Origin: Hyalangium versicolor
GTDB lineage: Bacteria; Myxococcota; Myxococcia; Myxococcales; Myxococcaceae
Reading direction: 5' to 3'
Assembly (NCBI RefSeq): GCF_020103695.1
Contig: NZ_JAHXBF010000015.1
Location: forward strand, 62,001 to 126,000
Length of the DNA: 64,000 nt
Shown: positions 43,303 through 51,175 of the stretch, in pieces
How the letters are laid out: each line of letters begins with the position of its first letter
How positions within the stretch are numbered: the stretch's first letter is position 1
Program-made: the position numbers and the translations under genes
The notes under the pieces: generated by a model
Database searches by the model: none
Seen by the model: the letters and a program-made list of their open reading frames with translations, nothing else
What the model was told of the DNA's origin: nothing

Positions 43303-43335
43303 ACACACTCCTCTCACCGTGGGAAAGGAGTGTGT
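43303..43335 (-). promoter_or_regulatory. Hairpin pairing the ribosome site of the endostatin-like gene
   Basis: ACACACTCCT pairs with AGGAGTGTGT across a 13-base loop in the mRNA. The AGGAG is the only good ribosome site, 9 bases before the ATG, so it is hidden in the stem. It may alternatively be part of the end of the upstream protease transcript. Confidence 0.5.
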
Positions 43336-43378
43336 CCCCGTGTCCTTAAGATTCTCTTGAGCAGCGAGGCCTGCCAGC

Positions 43379-45382
43379 TCAGTAGCGCTGGTACCAGGAC
43401 CAGCCCAGCCACTTGGGCGTCAGGTCGCAGCGGTACTTGGTGACGCGGACCGTGTAGACGCCCGTCTGGGGCGCGGTGAACTCGATCATCTCGTACGTGT
43501 TGTCCCAGCTGCTCGAGCTCGCCACAAAAGCGCCGGTGGGCCCAATCACCGTCACATCCAGGTCCGCGCTCGGCCGGTTGGCGTACTGGCTGTAGCTCGG
43601 GTTGGTGTCCCACACCACGGCCACGCGGGTGGTGCGGTTGGAGGTGAGAGACATCGTCGTCAGCGTCTGCGTGGTCGGATCGGAGCACGAGTAGCTCCGG
43701 CCACCCCAGTTGCCGCTCACGCCGTGGGCCACGTCATCCGCCAGGGCGCCGACGATGGCACCCGCGCCGTCCTGCTCGCTCAGCCGCGTCGCCCCCTCCA
43801 CGTTGTGGACGGCCGTGGCCATCAGGATGGCCTTCACGGCCTCCGGCCACACCTGGAGCCCGGTGTTGCGCTGCATCAGCAGCGCCGCCGTGCCCGTGGT
43901 GATGGGCGCCGAGAAGCTCGTGCCCGACACGGTGTCGCCCACCCAGGGAGAGGACGGCGAGGTGGTGGTGATGTTGGTACCCGGAGCCGCCACCTCGGGC
44001 TTCTCGCGATCGCCGTGCGTGGAGACGGGATCCTGCGCGCTGGTGAAGGTGCTCATCACATCCCCCGCCCAGGGGATGGTGTTCACGTCGTTCATGCTGC
44101 CCACGGTGATGGCGTTGTACGCCCGGCCCGGGCTGCCCACGATGGCCGCGGGAGTGGAGTTGCCGGCGGAGATGACCACCGTCCTCCACCCGTTCTGGAC
44201 CAGGTCGTCATAGTAGTTGTCCAGGGAGCCGGGCTGGGTGCCCGCGTTGCTGCCGAAGCTCAGGTTGAACGCACGGGCGCCCCACGAGGAGGCCGCGCTC
44301 GAGCGGTTCGAGAGCTGCGAGGGCGACCCGCCGCAGGAGCCCGCCACGCGCAGCTGGATGCTGGGGGCCACTCCGCGGTGGGTGGCGTGGGTGCTGCGCA
44401 GGGTGCCAGCCACCCACGTCGCATGGGGGTGCGCGCAGGCATAGAGCGTGTCCTGGACCGCCCCGGACAGGTACGGGTTGCCCGCGGCGATCCCTCCGCC
44501 CACCTCGATCTCGGCCACCTTGACGCCGCTGCCGCTGAAGCCTCGGCTGTTCACGACGTCCGACTCGACGACGGACCGGGCGACGTTCATCGTGGGCTCG
44601 TACTGCTGCGTGGCGAAGATCTTGCTGACCTCCGTCCAGCGGGCCACTTCCTTGATCTCCTTGGCGGAGAGCTTGATGTGGAGGATGGGCGCCAGCGGGT
44701 CGACCTCACCCTTGCGGCCAGTGGCCTCGAGCCGGGCCTTGATGGGGGCAATCACCTGCTGGGCGACCTGCTGGCGGTAGGAGTCAACCGACGCGTACAG
44801 CTGGTTCACATCCTCCTCGGTGAGCTTGGCGTCCGTGGCGGGGCGCACCGGGCCTGCCTCCTGACTCGCCGCGGGAACGGTCGCCTGGATGGCAATCTCG
44901 AGCTCCGTCGAGTCCGCGACGCCTCCCAGCCGCTCGACGAGATCCGGAGTCAGCCGGCCGTAGTTCTTCTCGAACAGCGCCTGCTCCGCATCCGCGAGCT
45001 TGCGGACGTCGTCCGTCTCGGTACCGCTCGCGGTGAGGGCCAGCGCATAGGGGTTGCCCTTGGTGTCCACGGCCTTGAAGTCGTAGGCCGATACGCGCTG
45101 GAGCGGGAACGTCACCGGCGAGGCGTTGGTGATGGTGAACTCATCCGGGGACTGACCCGAGCGAGCGGCGAGGCGCTCCTTGGCCAGCGTCACGAGCTCC
45201 GCCGGGGCATTCACCGAGCCGTCATCCGTGTCTCCGCTGCAGGTGTCCTGGGCAGAGGTTGCGGGCTGGGACAGGAACGTGGCTCCAGCCGAGGCAGCAG
45301 GAGGTGCGGCATAGGCGGAGAAGCCAAGGGTGGGCACCAGCGCCAGCAAGGGCCATCGGTGAGACCGGGAGTGCTGCGGCAT
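43379..45382 (-). CDS. Secreted S8 (subtilisin-type) protease with atypical Asp position
   Basis: The 667-residue protein has a signal peptide (PLLALVPTLGFSAYAAP), a 230-residue propeptide-like region, and a subtilase domain from about 270. His320 (PHATWVAGTL), the oxyanion Asn408 (VISAGNST) and Ser489 (GTSFSAP) are in place, but the strand that should carry the catalytic Asp reads VKVAEIEVGGG with Glu293. A C-terminal beta domain (about 560-667) ends near WSWYQRY. The start ATG at 45382 has GGAG 8 bases upstream. It could be a weak protease or a pseudo-enzyme. Confidence 0.83.
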   Translation of the reverse strand: MPQHSRSHRWPLLALVPTLGFSAYAAPPAASAGATFLSQPATSAQDTCSGDTDDGSVNAPAELVTLAKERLAARSGQSPDEFTITNASPVTFPLQRVSAYDFKAVDTKGNPYALALTASGTETDDVRKLADAEQALFEKNYGRLTPDLVERLGGVADSTELEIAIQATVPAASQEAGPVRPATDAKLTEEDVNQLYASVDSYRQQVAQQVIAPIKARLEATGRKGEVDPLAPILHIKLSAKEIKEVARWTEVSKIFATQQYEPTMNVARSVVESDVVNSRGFSGSGVKVAEIEVGGGIAAGNPYLSGAVQDTLYACAHPHATWVAGTLRSTHATHRGVAPSIQLRVAGSCGGSPSQLSNRSSAASSWGARAFNLSFGSNAGTQPGSLDNYYDDLVQNGWRTVVISAGNSTPAAIVGSPGRAYNAITVGSMNDVNTIPWAGDVMSTFTSAQDPVSTHGDREKPEVAAPGTNITTTSPSSPWVGDTVSGTSFSAPITTGTAALLMQRNTGLQVWPEAVKAILMATAVHNVEGATRLSEQDGAGAIVGALADDVAHGVSGNWGGRSYSCSDPTTQTLTTMSLTSNRTTRVAVVWDTNPSYSQYANRPSADLDVTVIGPTGAFVASSSSWDNTYEMIEFTAPQTGVYTVRVTKYRCDLTPKWLGWSWYQRY

Positions 45383-45528
45383 GGAGTGAGCTCCGAGCAA
45401 AAGATTGGACCCCGCGAAGTGCGAGGCGGGTTTACTCGGAGCAAGAGGCAGGCCATGGGAAACCTGCCTCCCGGGAGAGGAGCTGGCTCCACCGCTCGTT
45501 GCGCTTCAGGTCACAATGAAGCCCGGGC

Positions 45529-45585
45529 CTGTAGCGTCGGGCGCTACAGCCCAGAGCCCAGCAAGGCGTCCACCTTGCTGGGCTC
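45529..45585 (-). terminator. Two strong adjacent hairpins after the alpha/beta hydrolase gene
   Basis: GAGCCCAGCAAGG pairs perfectly with CCTTGCTGGGCTC (13 bp, 6-base loop, 45554-45585), 6 bases after the hydrolase stop. CTGTAGCG pairs with CGCTACAG (45529-45549). There is no T-run, so termination is likely but not certain. Confidence 0.6.
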
Positions 45586-45591
45586 CTCGAA

Positions 45592-46368
45592 CTACTTGCT
45601 GGCGCTCTTCGCCGCATCCTCGATGACGGCCGCGACCTTCTCCGGCGCGGTCAGCATCGGCACGTGGCCGGTATCGAGGACCGTCGTCTTGGCCTTGATC
45701 TTCGCGGCGAGCGCGCGCTGCAGGTCCGGCTGGATCATGTGGTCCTGGGCCGCGACCACGTACCAGGACGGCTTGCTCTGCCAGGCCGCGGCCGAGACCT
45801 TCTCGTCGAAGTTCGCCCCCCGGATGGGCCCCTGCGTGACCGAGATCAGGTTCTTCTCGGCCGGCGAGGCGTCCTGGGCGAAGTGCTTCGCGACGCCCAC
45901 GGGCGTGAGGGTGGCGAACCCCGAGGCATCGGCCCGGACCTCGGCGAAGCCGGCAGGGACCGGATAGCCCTTGGTCAGATCATTGAAGCTGCCGCCTGGA
46001 TCATTGGCTGCGGCGGCCACGTAGACCAGGGTCTTCACCTTGGGGTCGCTGCCCGCTTCGGTGATTACCGTGCCGCCCCAGCTATGGCCCACCAGGACCA
46101 CCGGCCCCTTGGCGGCGGCGATGGCGCGTTTGGCCGCGGCCACGTCGTCTGCCAGCGAGCTCAGCGGGTTCTGCACCGCGATGACCTCCAGCCCCTTGGC
46201 CTGGAGCAAGGGGATGACCTTGTTCCAGCTCGACCCGTCAGCAAAGGCGCCGTGGACGAAGACCACGGACGCCTTCGGAGCCGGAGCCTCCTGGGGACCG
46301 GCGGCCAGCGCGTGGGTGGCCAGGAGAGCGGATACCGCCAACACGACTCGCTTCATTGAGTTCAACAT
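45592..46368 (-). CDS. Secreted alpha/beta hydrolase
   Basis: The 258-residue protein has a signal peptide (VVLAVSALLATHALAAG). It shows FVHGAFADGSSWNKVIP (oxyanion), the nucleophile elbow GHSWGG, Asp in AAQDHMIQP and His in DTGHVPML, i.e. a complete triad. It belongs to the MenH/esterase-like group often annotated as alpha/beta hydrolase; substrate unknown. It lies 36 bases downstream of ohr on the same strand and could be expressed with it. Confidence 0.85.
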   Translation of the reverse strand: MLNSMKRVVLAVSALLATHALAAGPQEAPAPKASVVFVHGAFADGSSWNKVIPLLQAKGLEVIAVQNPLSSLADDVAAAKRAIAAAKGPVVLVGHSWGGTVITEAGSDPKVKTLVYVAAAANDPGGSFNDLTKGYPVPAGFAEVRADASGFATLTPVGVAKHFAQDASPAEKNLISVTQGPIRGANFDEKVSAAAWQSKPSWYVVAAQDHMIQPDLQRALAAKIKAKTTVLDTGHVPMLTAPEKVAAVIEDAAKSASK

Positions 46369-46404
46369 GAGAGGTTCCTTTCGACTCGATGGAATGCAGG
46401 TGGC

Positions 46405-46821
46405 TCAGACGACCTTCAGCTTGACGTCGACGTTGTTCCGGGTGGCGTTCGAGTAGGGGCAGACCTGGTGGGCCTTGTGGACCAGCGACTCCGCCGTGGC
46501 GCGGTCAATGCCCGGCAGGCTGATCTCCAGGCTGACATCGAGACCGAAGCCGTTGGGAATCTCCCCGATGCCGACGGTGGCGCTGACAGTCGCCTCATTG
46601 GGAACCCGGGTCCCCGACTTGCCGGCGACGAACTTCAGCGCGGACAGGAAGCAGGCGGAATAGCCCGCGGCGAACAGCTGCTCGGGGTTGGTACCCGGGC
46701 CGCCGGCTCCCCCCAACTGCTTGGGCGTGGAGAGCGCAACGGACAGGACTCCGTCAGCAGTCTGGGCGCGGCCGTCGCGTCCGCCGGTAGCAGTGGCCTT
46801 CGTGTCGTACAGGGTCTTCAT
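46405..46821 (-). CDS. ohr: Organic hydroperoxide resistance protein (Ohr/OsmC family)
   Basis: The 138-residue thiol peroxidase has both reactive cysteines, C57 (GYSACFLSAL) and C121 (HQVCPYSNATRNN). It reduces organic hydroperoxides using lipoyl-dependent reductants. ATG at 46821 with GAGGGA. It is divergent from the OhrR regulator, with operator-like palindromes between them. Confidence 0.93.
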   Translation of the reverse strand: MKTLYDTKATATGGRDGRAQTADGVLSVALSTPKQLGGAGGPGTNPEQLFAAGYSACFLSALKFVAGKSGTRVPNEATVSATVGIGEIPNGFGLDVSLEISLPGIDRATAESLVHKAHQVCPYSNATRNNVDVKLKVV

Positions 46822-46853
46822 GGTGTCGTCCCTCAGTGGGTTGCTGCTTTTTG

Positions 46854-46954
46854 TTGTGCGCAATTGAATAGCGCTCAATTTAAATTCGCGCAAGCGATCG
46901 TCACCCAGAACGGAGGGGAGGCAGGGCGGTACAGCGTAATTTCATTGCGCACAA
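46854..46954. promoter_or_regulatory. Paired OhrR operator-like sites in the ohr/ohrR gap
   Basis: TTGTGCGCAAT (46854-46864) and its exact reverse complement ATTGCGCACAA (46944-46954) lie near the ohr and ohrR starts. Each sits inside a near-palindrome of the form ATTG-N4-CAAT. AT-rich sequence including AATTTAAATT lies next to the first site. Confidence 0.65.
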
Positions 46955-46982
46955 TGGGACTGGAACCCATCTTCCTGGGGCC

Positions 46983-47441
46983 ATGCCCAAGAAGCCCACC
47001 GCCGACCTGCTGCGCCTGAACGATCAGCTCTGCTTCGCCATCTATTCGACGGCGCATGCCTTCAACCGGACCTACCGGTCGCTGCTCAAGGAGATGGGCA
47101 TCACCTACCCGCAGTACCTGGTGATGCTCGTGCTGTGGGAGCAGGAGGACATGACGGTGAAGGAGATCGGAGATCGCCTGTACCTGGATTCGGGGACGTT
47201 GACGCCCTTGCTGAAGCGGCTCGAGAGCCTGGGCTATGTCACTCGGGCGCGGGACGCGGTGGACGAGCGGCAGGTGCGCATCCGATTGACGCCACAAGGA
47301 CGTGCGCTCCGAGAGAAGGCGGAATGCATTCCGCCCGAACTCGCGGTGTCTACGGGCCTCTCACTCCCGGACATCCAGAAGATCCGGGACGACATGATCC
47401 GGCTCCGGGACGCCATGAATGCGCACCTGGACGAGGAGTGA
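46983..47441 (+). CDS. ohrR: OhrR, MarR-family organic-peroxide sensor
   Basis: The 152-residue winged-helix repressor carries the peroxide-sensing Cys17 in NDQLCFAIYS, the hallmark of OhrR, and a MarR DNA-binding region (TVKEIGDRLYLDSGTLTPLLKRLE). Oxidation of the Cys releases DNA and induces ohr. No second Cys in the usual two-Cys position is seen except C near 115 (AECIPPEL), which may serve in disulfide formation. Confidence 0.92.
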   Translation: MPKKPTADLLRLNDQLCFAIYSTAHAFNRTYRSLLKEMGITYPQYLVMLVLWEQEDMTVKEIGDRLYLDSGTLTPLLKRLESLGYVTRARDAVDERQVRIRLTPQGRALREKAECIPPELAVSTGLSLPDIQKIRDDMIRLRDAMNAHLDEE

Positions 47442-47473
47442 GGGCAGGAGGGCTCCGCCTCCTGAATCGGGGC

Positions 47474-48208
47474 TCAGGCCTTCAGCTTCGCGTCGAAGAG
47501 TGTCAGCAGCGTCTTCCAGTGACGCTCCGCGCACGCGGGATCATGGGTCGGCATGTCGCGCGGCACCCAGCCGTGCCTGGCCGGATACGTCTCGATGAGG
47601 TGATCGGCCCCGGCCTTCGTGAGCGCGTCCTCGAGTTTCGCCTTCATGTCGTCAGGGAAGGAGTTGTCCTCGATTGCGCCCGCGACGTAGACGCGCGCTT
47701 TCATTCGAGGAGCCAGGAGATGAGGGCTGTCCGGAGCGTCTGTCGCCAGCCGGCCGCCGTGATACGAGGCGGCGGCGATGATGCGCTCGGGATGCGTGCC
47801 CGCCGCGGTGAGAGACAGCATTCCGCCCATGCAGTAGCCAGTCGTGCCGACCCCGCCCGGCTTCACGTCCGGCTGCGCGGCGAGCCAATCGAGGAACGTG
47901 CCCGTATCGGCCATGACGTTCGCCGGCGTCGCGAGGGAGAAATACTGCGCGAGGATCTTCCGCTTCTCCGGATCGGAGAAGATGGCCTTCGCGTCCATCG
48001 GCTCGTACGGACCTGAGCGATAGAACAGATCCGGAAGGAGGACGAAGTAGCCGTGCGTGGCGAGCCGCTCACCGATCTCGAGGATGGCCGGACGAATACC
48101 GGCGCCATCCATGAAGACAAGCACAGCCGGCCATGGCCCGGCTCCGCTCGGGCGGAAGATGTAGCTCGGACACTTCCCATCTCTCGTCGGAAGTTCGATC
48201 CTGGTCAT
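47474..48208 (-). CDS. Dienelactone hydrolase-family protein
   Basis: The 244-residue cytoplasmic alpha/beta hydrolase has the nucleophile motif GYCMGG with Cys, Asp in GAIEDNSFP and His in ARHGWVP, as in dienelactone hydrolases. It may act on lactones or esters. It is convergent with ohrR. It is followed on the far side by two broken genes, a sign of local rearrangement. Confidence 0.85.
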   Translation of the reverse strand: MTRIELPTRDGKCPSYIFRPSGAGPWPAVLVFMDGAGIRPAILEIGERLATHGYFVLLPDLFYRSGPYEPMDAKAIFSDPEKRKILAQYFSLATPANVMADTGTFLDWLAAQPDVKPGGVGTTGYCMGGMLSLTAAGTHPERIIAAASYHGGRLATDAPDSPHLLAPRMKARVYVAGAIEDNSFPDDMKAKLEDALTKAGADHLIETYPARHGWVPRDMPTHDPACAERHWKTLLTLFDAKLKA

Positions 48209-48213
48209 GCGAG

Positions 48214-48312
48214 CTACATTACCAGCACGCGAGGAGCCGGTGCGGACCGTTGAAGCAGCGCGGCAATCACCTCTCCCACGTCGTCGGGCTGCGCGATGCG
48301 GCCGAGCATCCC
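48214..48312 (-). pseudogene. 3' remnant of a short-chain dehydrogenase (SDR)
   Basis: The minus strand encodes GMLGRIAQPDDVGEVIAALL, the loop and helix near the C-terminus of SDR oxidoreductases, ending 13 residues later at a TAG. Nothing of the Rossmann fold or active site is present upstream; instead the sequence changes into a LysR remnant on the opposite strand. Confidence 0.5.
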
Positions 48313-48849
48313 GAAGTGATGGTGGAACTCGTCACGGAGACGCGCACCGTCGATATCGTCGCCGAGGGCTACGACGCGGGCGTTCGCTACGCCGGCATGG
48401 TGCCCGGCGACATGGTCGCGATTCCTTGCTCGGCCGATTCGCACATCGCGATCGTCGCGGCGCCTTCATACTTCCGAGGCCGGCAGCCACCGCGCTCACC
48501 GCGCGACCTCGCAGGGCACGAGTGCATCCGGTATCGCAAGGATGGCAACCCCGTCCGGCGCTGGACACTGGTCATCGGAGACAGAGAGAGCGCCGTCGAT
48601 GTCGACGGCCACCTGGTGCTCGATGATGAGGCCTTCCTGCTCGAAGCGGCGCTCGCCGGCGCCGGGCTCGCGTACATCACGCACGCGGCCGCTGCGCCGT
48701 ACATCGCGACCGGACAGCTTGTGCGCGTCCTCGAACGGTACTCGCCAAGGTTCGAGCCGGTGCAGCTGTTCTATCCATCGCGGAGCTACGTCCGCGCAGC
48801 CCTACGAGCGTTCGTCGACATCGTCAAGGAGCGGCGGCGTCGGAGCTAG
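48307..48849 (+). pseudogene. 5'-truncated LysR-family regulator
   Basis: From about 48307 the plus strand encodes the LysR effector-binding domain (HPEVMVELVTETRTVDIVAEGYDAGVRYAG ... AGLAYITHAAAAPYI) to a normal stop. The N-terminal helix-turn-helix and linker, about 110 residues, are missing, and the frame upstream belongs to an SDR remnant. It cannot bind DNA as a LysR protein. LysR genes of this type are commonly divergent from an SDR gene, which fits a single deletion removing both 5' ends. Confidence 0.7.
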
Positions 48850-49049
48850 CCGAACGCGGGGATCCTGCATGTGCAGGGGTGAACCCTGCCATCACGCTCA
48901 AGGCCTCGCTCGCGAGCTGAGGTGCAGGAGAGCCCGCCACGCACGAAACAACTGCGTGACGAAGCCACCACCGCCAAGGCTCGACGCGCTGCTTCCTGGG
49001 GCTTTCCCTGGGGAGAAGGACTCAGGAGACCGGGATAGAACGCGTCCCC

Positions 49050-49739
49050 ATGAGCGAGCCCTTCCAGAAGTTGTTCGAGGACATGGTGGCTGCACTCCGT
49101 GCGCACCCGCAGGTGGACGTGTACGACGTCGTGATCCGCCCACCTGCAAGCCCTGATGACATTGCCGCGGCGGAGGAGGCCTTGAAACGGCCTCTGCCAG
49201 CGGACATGCGTTCGTTCTACCTTGCCCACGATGGCGTCTTCCTGTCGTGGGGGCTCAAGGATCGGACGTACAACACGCGGCTCGATCCGTTCACCTGGCC
49301 GGACTACGGCACGCCGCCTGGCGTCATCAACCTGTTGCCCCTCCACCAGGTCGTCTCGCCTGACTGGGTGGCGAACAGCGTGATCAACTGGACTGCCTCC
49401 AGCCACCGAACCATCTACGGCGCCGACATGGTCAAGGGGGGTGACAAGGGCGTGCCAGCGGTGGTGGTGGACTACTACTCGAACTTCCGCCATGCGGACA
49501 TGGTGTTCGGCCCTGAGGACCGCCCGGCTTGGATGCTGATCGCGGACGACCACGGAGCGGAGCTGTTGGAGTCCAACCTGTCCAGCTTCAGCACGTACCT
49601 CGACGTGGTGCTGGCGCAGTGGGGGACTCAGCGAATGAACCAGTACAAGGTCTCGGAGTACAGGGCGCCGCGCGAACTGAAGGAGCCGCGGACTCGCCCC
49701 ACGCTCGAGGCGGTGGTCGCCGACGCCCTGGCGGATTGA
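49050..49739 (+). CDS. SMI1/KNR4 (SUKH)-family protein
   Basis: The 229-residue soluble protein has the SUKH signature in RPPASPDDIAAAEEALKRPLPADMRSFYLAHDGVFLSWG and a later acidic strand (WMLIADDHGAELL). SUKH proteins often act as immunity proteins against polymorphic toxins, but no toxin gene is adjacent, so this may be an orphan immunity gene or have a housekeeping role. The ribosome site is weak. Confidence 0.78.
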   Translation: MSEPFQKLFEDMVAALRAHPQVDVYDVVIRPPASPDDIAAAEEALKRPLPADMRSFYLAHDGVFLSWGLKDRTYNTRLDPFTWPDYGTPPGVINLLPLHQVVSPDWVANSVINWTASSHRTIYGADMVKGGDKGVPAVVVDYYSNFRHADMVFGPEDRPAWMLIADDHGAELLESNLSSFSTYLDVVLAQWGTQRMNQYKVSEYRAPRELKEPRTRPTLEAVVADALAD

Positions 49740-49754
49740 GCAAGAGCGCAGGAC

Positions 49755-50864
49755 TCAGGGCGCCGGTGTGCCAGGCTGCGCCGGCGGAGGCACATAGCCC
49801 GCCACGAGCTGGCGCAGTGCCGTCTGGAGATCCACCCTGTGCTCCAGGTACGGCGTCCACTCGCGCCTCATCACCGGCTCGAAGGCGGCCCACTCCGGAT
49901 CATTGTCATACAGATGGTTGGCGTAGGCGTACGGCACATAGCTGGGCCCCAGCTGACGGCGTACCACCTCTCCTGCCGTGAAGAACAAGAGCGCATGCCA
50001 CAGCGTCTGCGGCGGAGTCTTGCCCTGGCGGAGAAACTCGGAGTGGAGCGCCTCCATCACCGGATCCACCAACGCGTGCGAGGCCTCGTGGAAGATGGAC
50101 TCGAGCGGAGCGTCCTGGCGGTTGGGCGGCGAGCGGCTCGAGATGGTGATGACCGTCGGATCCACGAGCGTGTACGCACCGAAGCGGCTGGCCTGCCGGC
50201 TCACCTGGACGGAGAACGGCTGCGTGGGCCAGGGTACGCCGTAGATTTCGGACAGTTCATGAGCAATGGCTGGGCCGTACTGACGAAGTCCCGGTTCGAG
50301 CGCGGCCAGCCAGGCGTGCGACTCGCGCGTGACGTCTGGCCAGAAGTGCGCGCGATAAGGGGCGATGGCCTGCTCCAGGGCCTTCGCCAACACCGGATCG
50401 ATCCCCGGAACGCCCACGGGAGAACCTTCCTCCGGTAGGCCGTCGAGCGCCCGCCGCATGGATACCAGCGTCGGATCGAACAGCATCGCGAGGAACCCAT
50501 CCGCGGTGTGATCCCGATAGATGGCAACGGCCGACTCCCACGCCTGCCGCTCGGCGGAGGTCCAGCGATCCTCTTCCGGGAGACTGATCGTCAAACCTCG
50601 CGGCGGATGTCCCTCGAAGGCCAGCTGCTGGTGGAGATTGACCCATGCGCTGACATGGAACGCGAACAGCTTCGAAGCGATGGGAGTGGAGGGGGCTGCG
50701 GACGTCACTGACGCAGGAGGCGTCTCCGACGCGTGTGCGCAACCGACCAGCCCCGCCAACAAGAGCCACGGAAGGCTGAAGGCTCTTCCACGCGAGTGGC
50801 GAACGCGAGAAGGCGATGGAGCAGTGGGCTCGAGGGAAACAACGGGCTGGGGCGACTGGGGCAT
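49755..50864 (-). CDS. Lipoprotein with HExxH zinc-peptidase motif
   Basis: The 369-residue protein starts at ATG 50864 (GGAG 8 bases upstream; an upstream ATG lacks one) and has lipobox LAGLVGC. The mature part is helical and contains FHEASHALVDPVMEAL, an HExxH metal motif, preceded by a strand pair (YTLVDPTVITISS). A third ligand may be the Glu of TAGEVVRR. The family is unrecognised. It is divergent from the kinase gene. Confidence 0.7.
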   Translation of the reverse strand: MPQSPQPVVSLEPTAPSPSRVRHSRGRAFSLPWLLLAGLVGCAHASETPPASVTSAAPSTPIASKLFAFHVSAWVNLHQQLAFEGHPPRGLTISLPEEDRWTSAERQAWESAVAIYRDHTADGFLAMLFDPTLVSMRRALDGLPEEGSPVGVPGIDPVLAKALEQAIAPYRAHFWPDVTRESHAWLAALEPGLRQYGPAIAHELSEIYGVPWPTQPFSVQVSRQASRFGAYTLVDPTVITISSRSPPNRQDAPLESIFHEASHALVDPVMEALHSEFLRQGKTPPQTLWHALLFFTAGEVVRRQLGPSYVPYAYANHLYDNDPEWAAFEPVMRREWTPYLEHRVDLQTALRQLVAGYVPPPAQPGTPAP

Positions 50865-51175
50865 GGTGTGATCTCCGAGCGGGGGCTCAGGCACATGTCA
50901 TGCCAGCATCGCCGAGTGAGAGATCGCCCGTCACGTGCCGTCGTGTCGCCGCCCGCATCCTGCCCCCGAGTGACAAGCTGCCTGCCTCGCAGCTCGCACG
51001 CAGACAGAGTGACAAAGGCAGAAAGGGAGTCAGCCGGTGACGAGAGCGAGCGGGCGCACCGAGAAGCCGCGCTTCCGCGTTCGTTGGGAGCGCTCGAAAC
51101 AAACGGGTGGCGCGGCCTTGTAGGAACGTGCTGGGTAGGGTGATAGCGTGCAGACCCATGAGGAGGGGTGCCACC
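50865..51175. other. Divergent intergenic region ahead of the kinase gene
   Basis: These 311 bases separate a minus-strand lipoprotein and the plus-strand kinase. TTGTAG (51118-51123) and TGATAG (51141-51146), 17 bases apart, form a weak promoter candidate for the kinase. No gene is supported. Confidence 0.4.
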
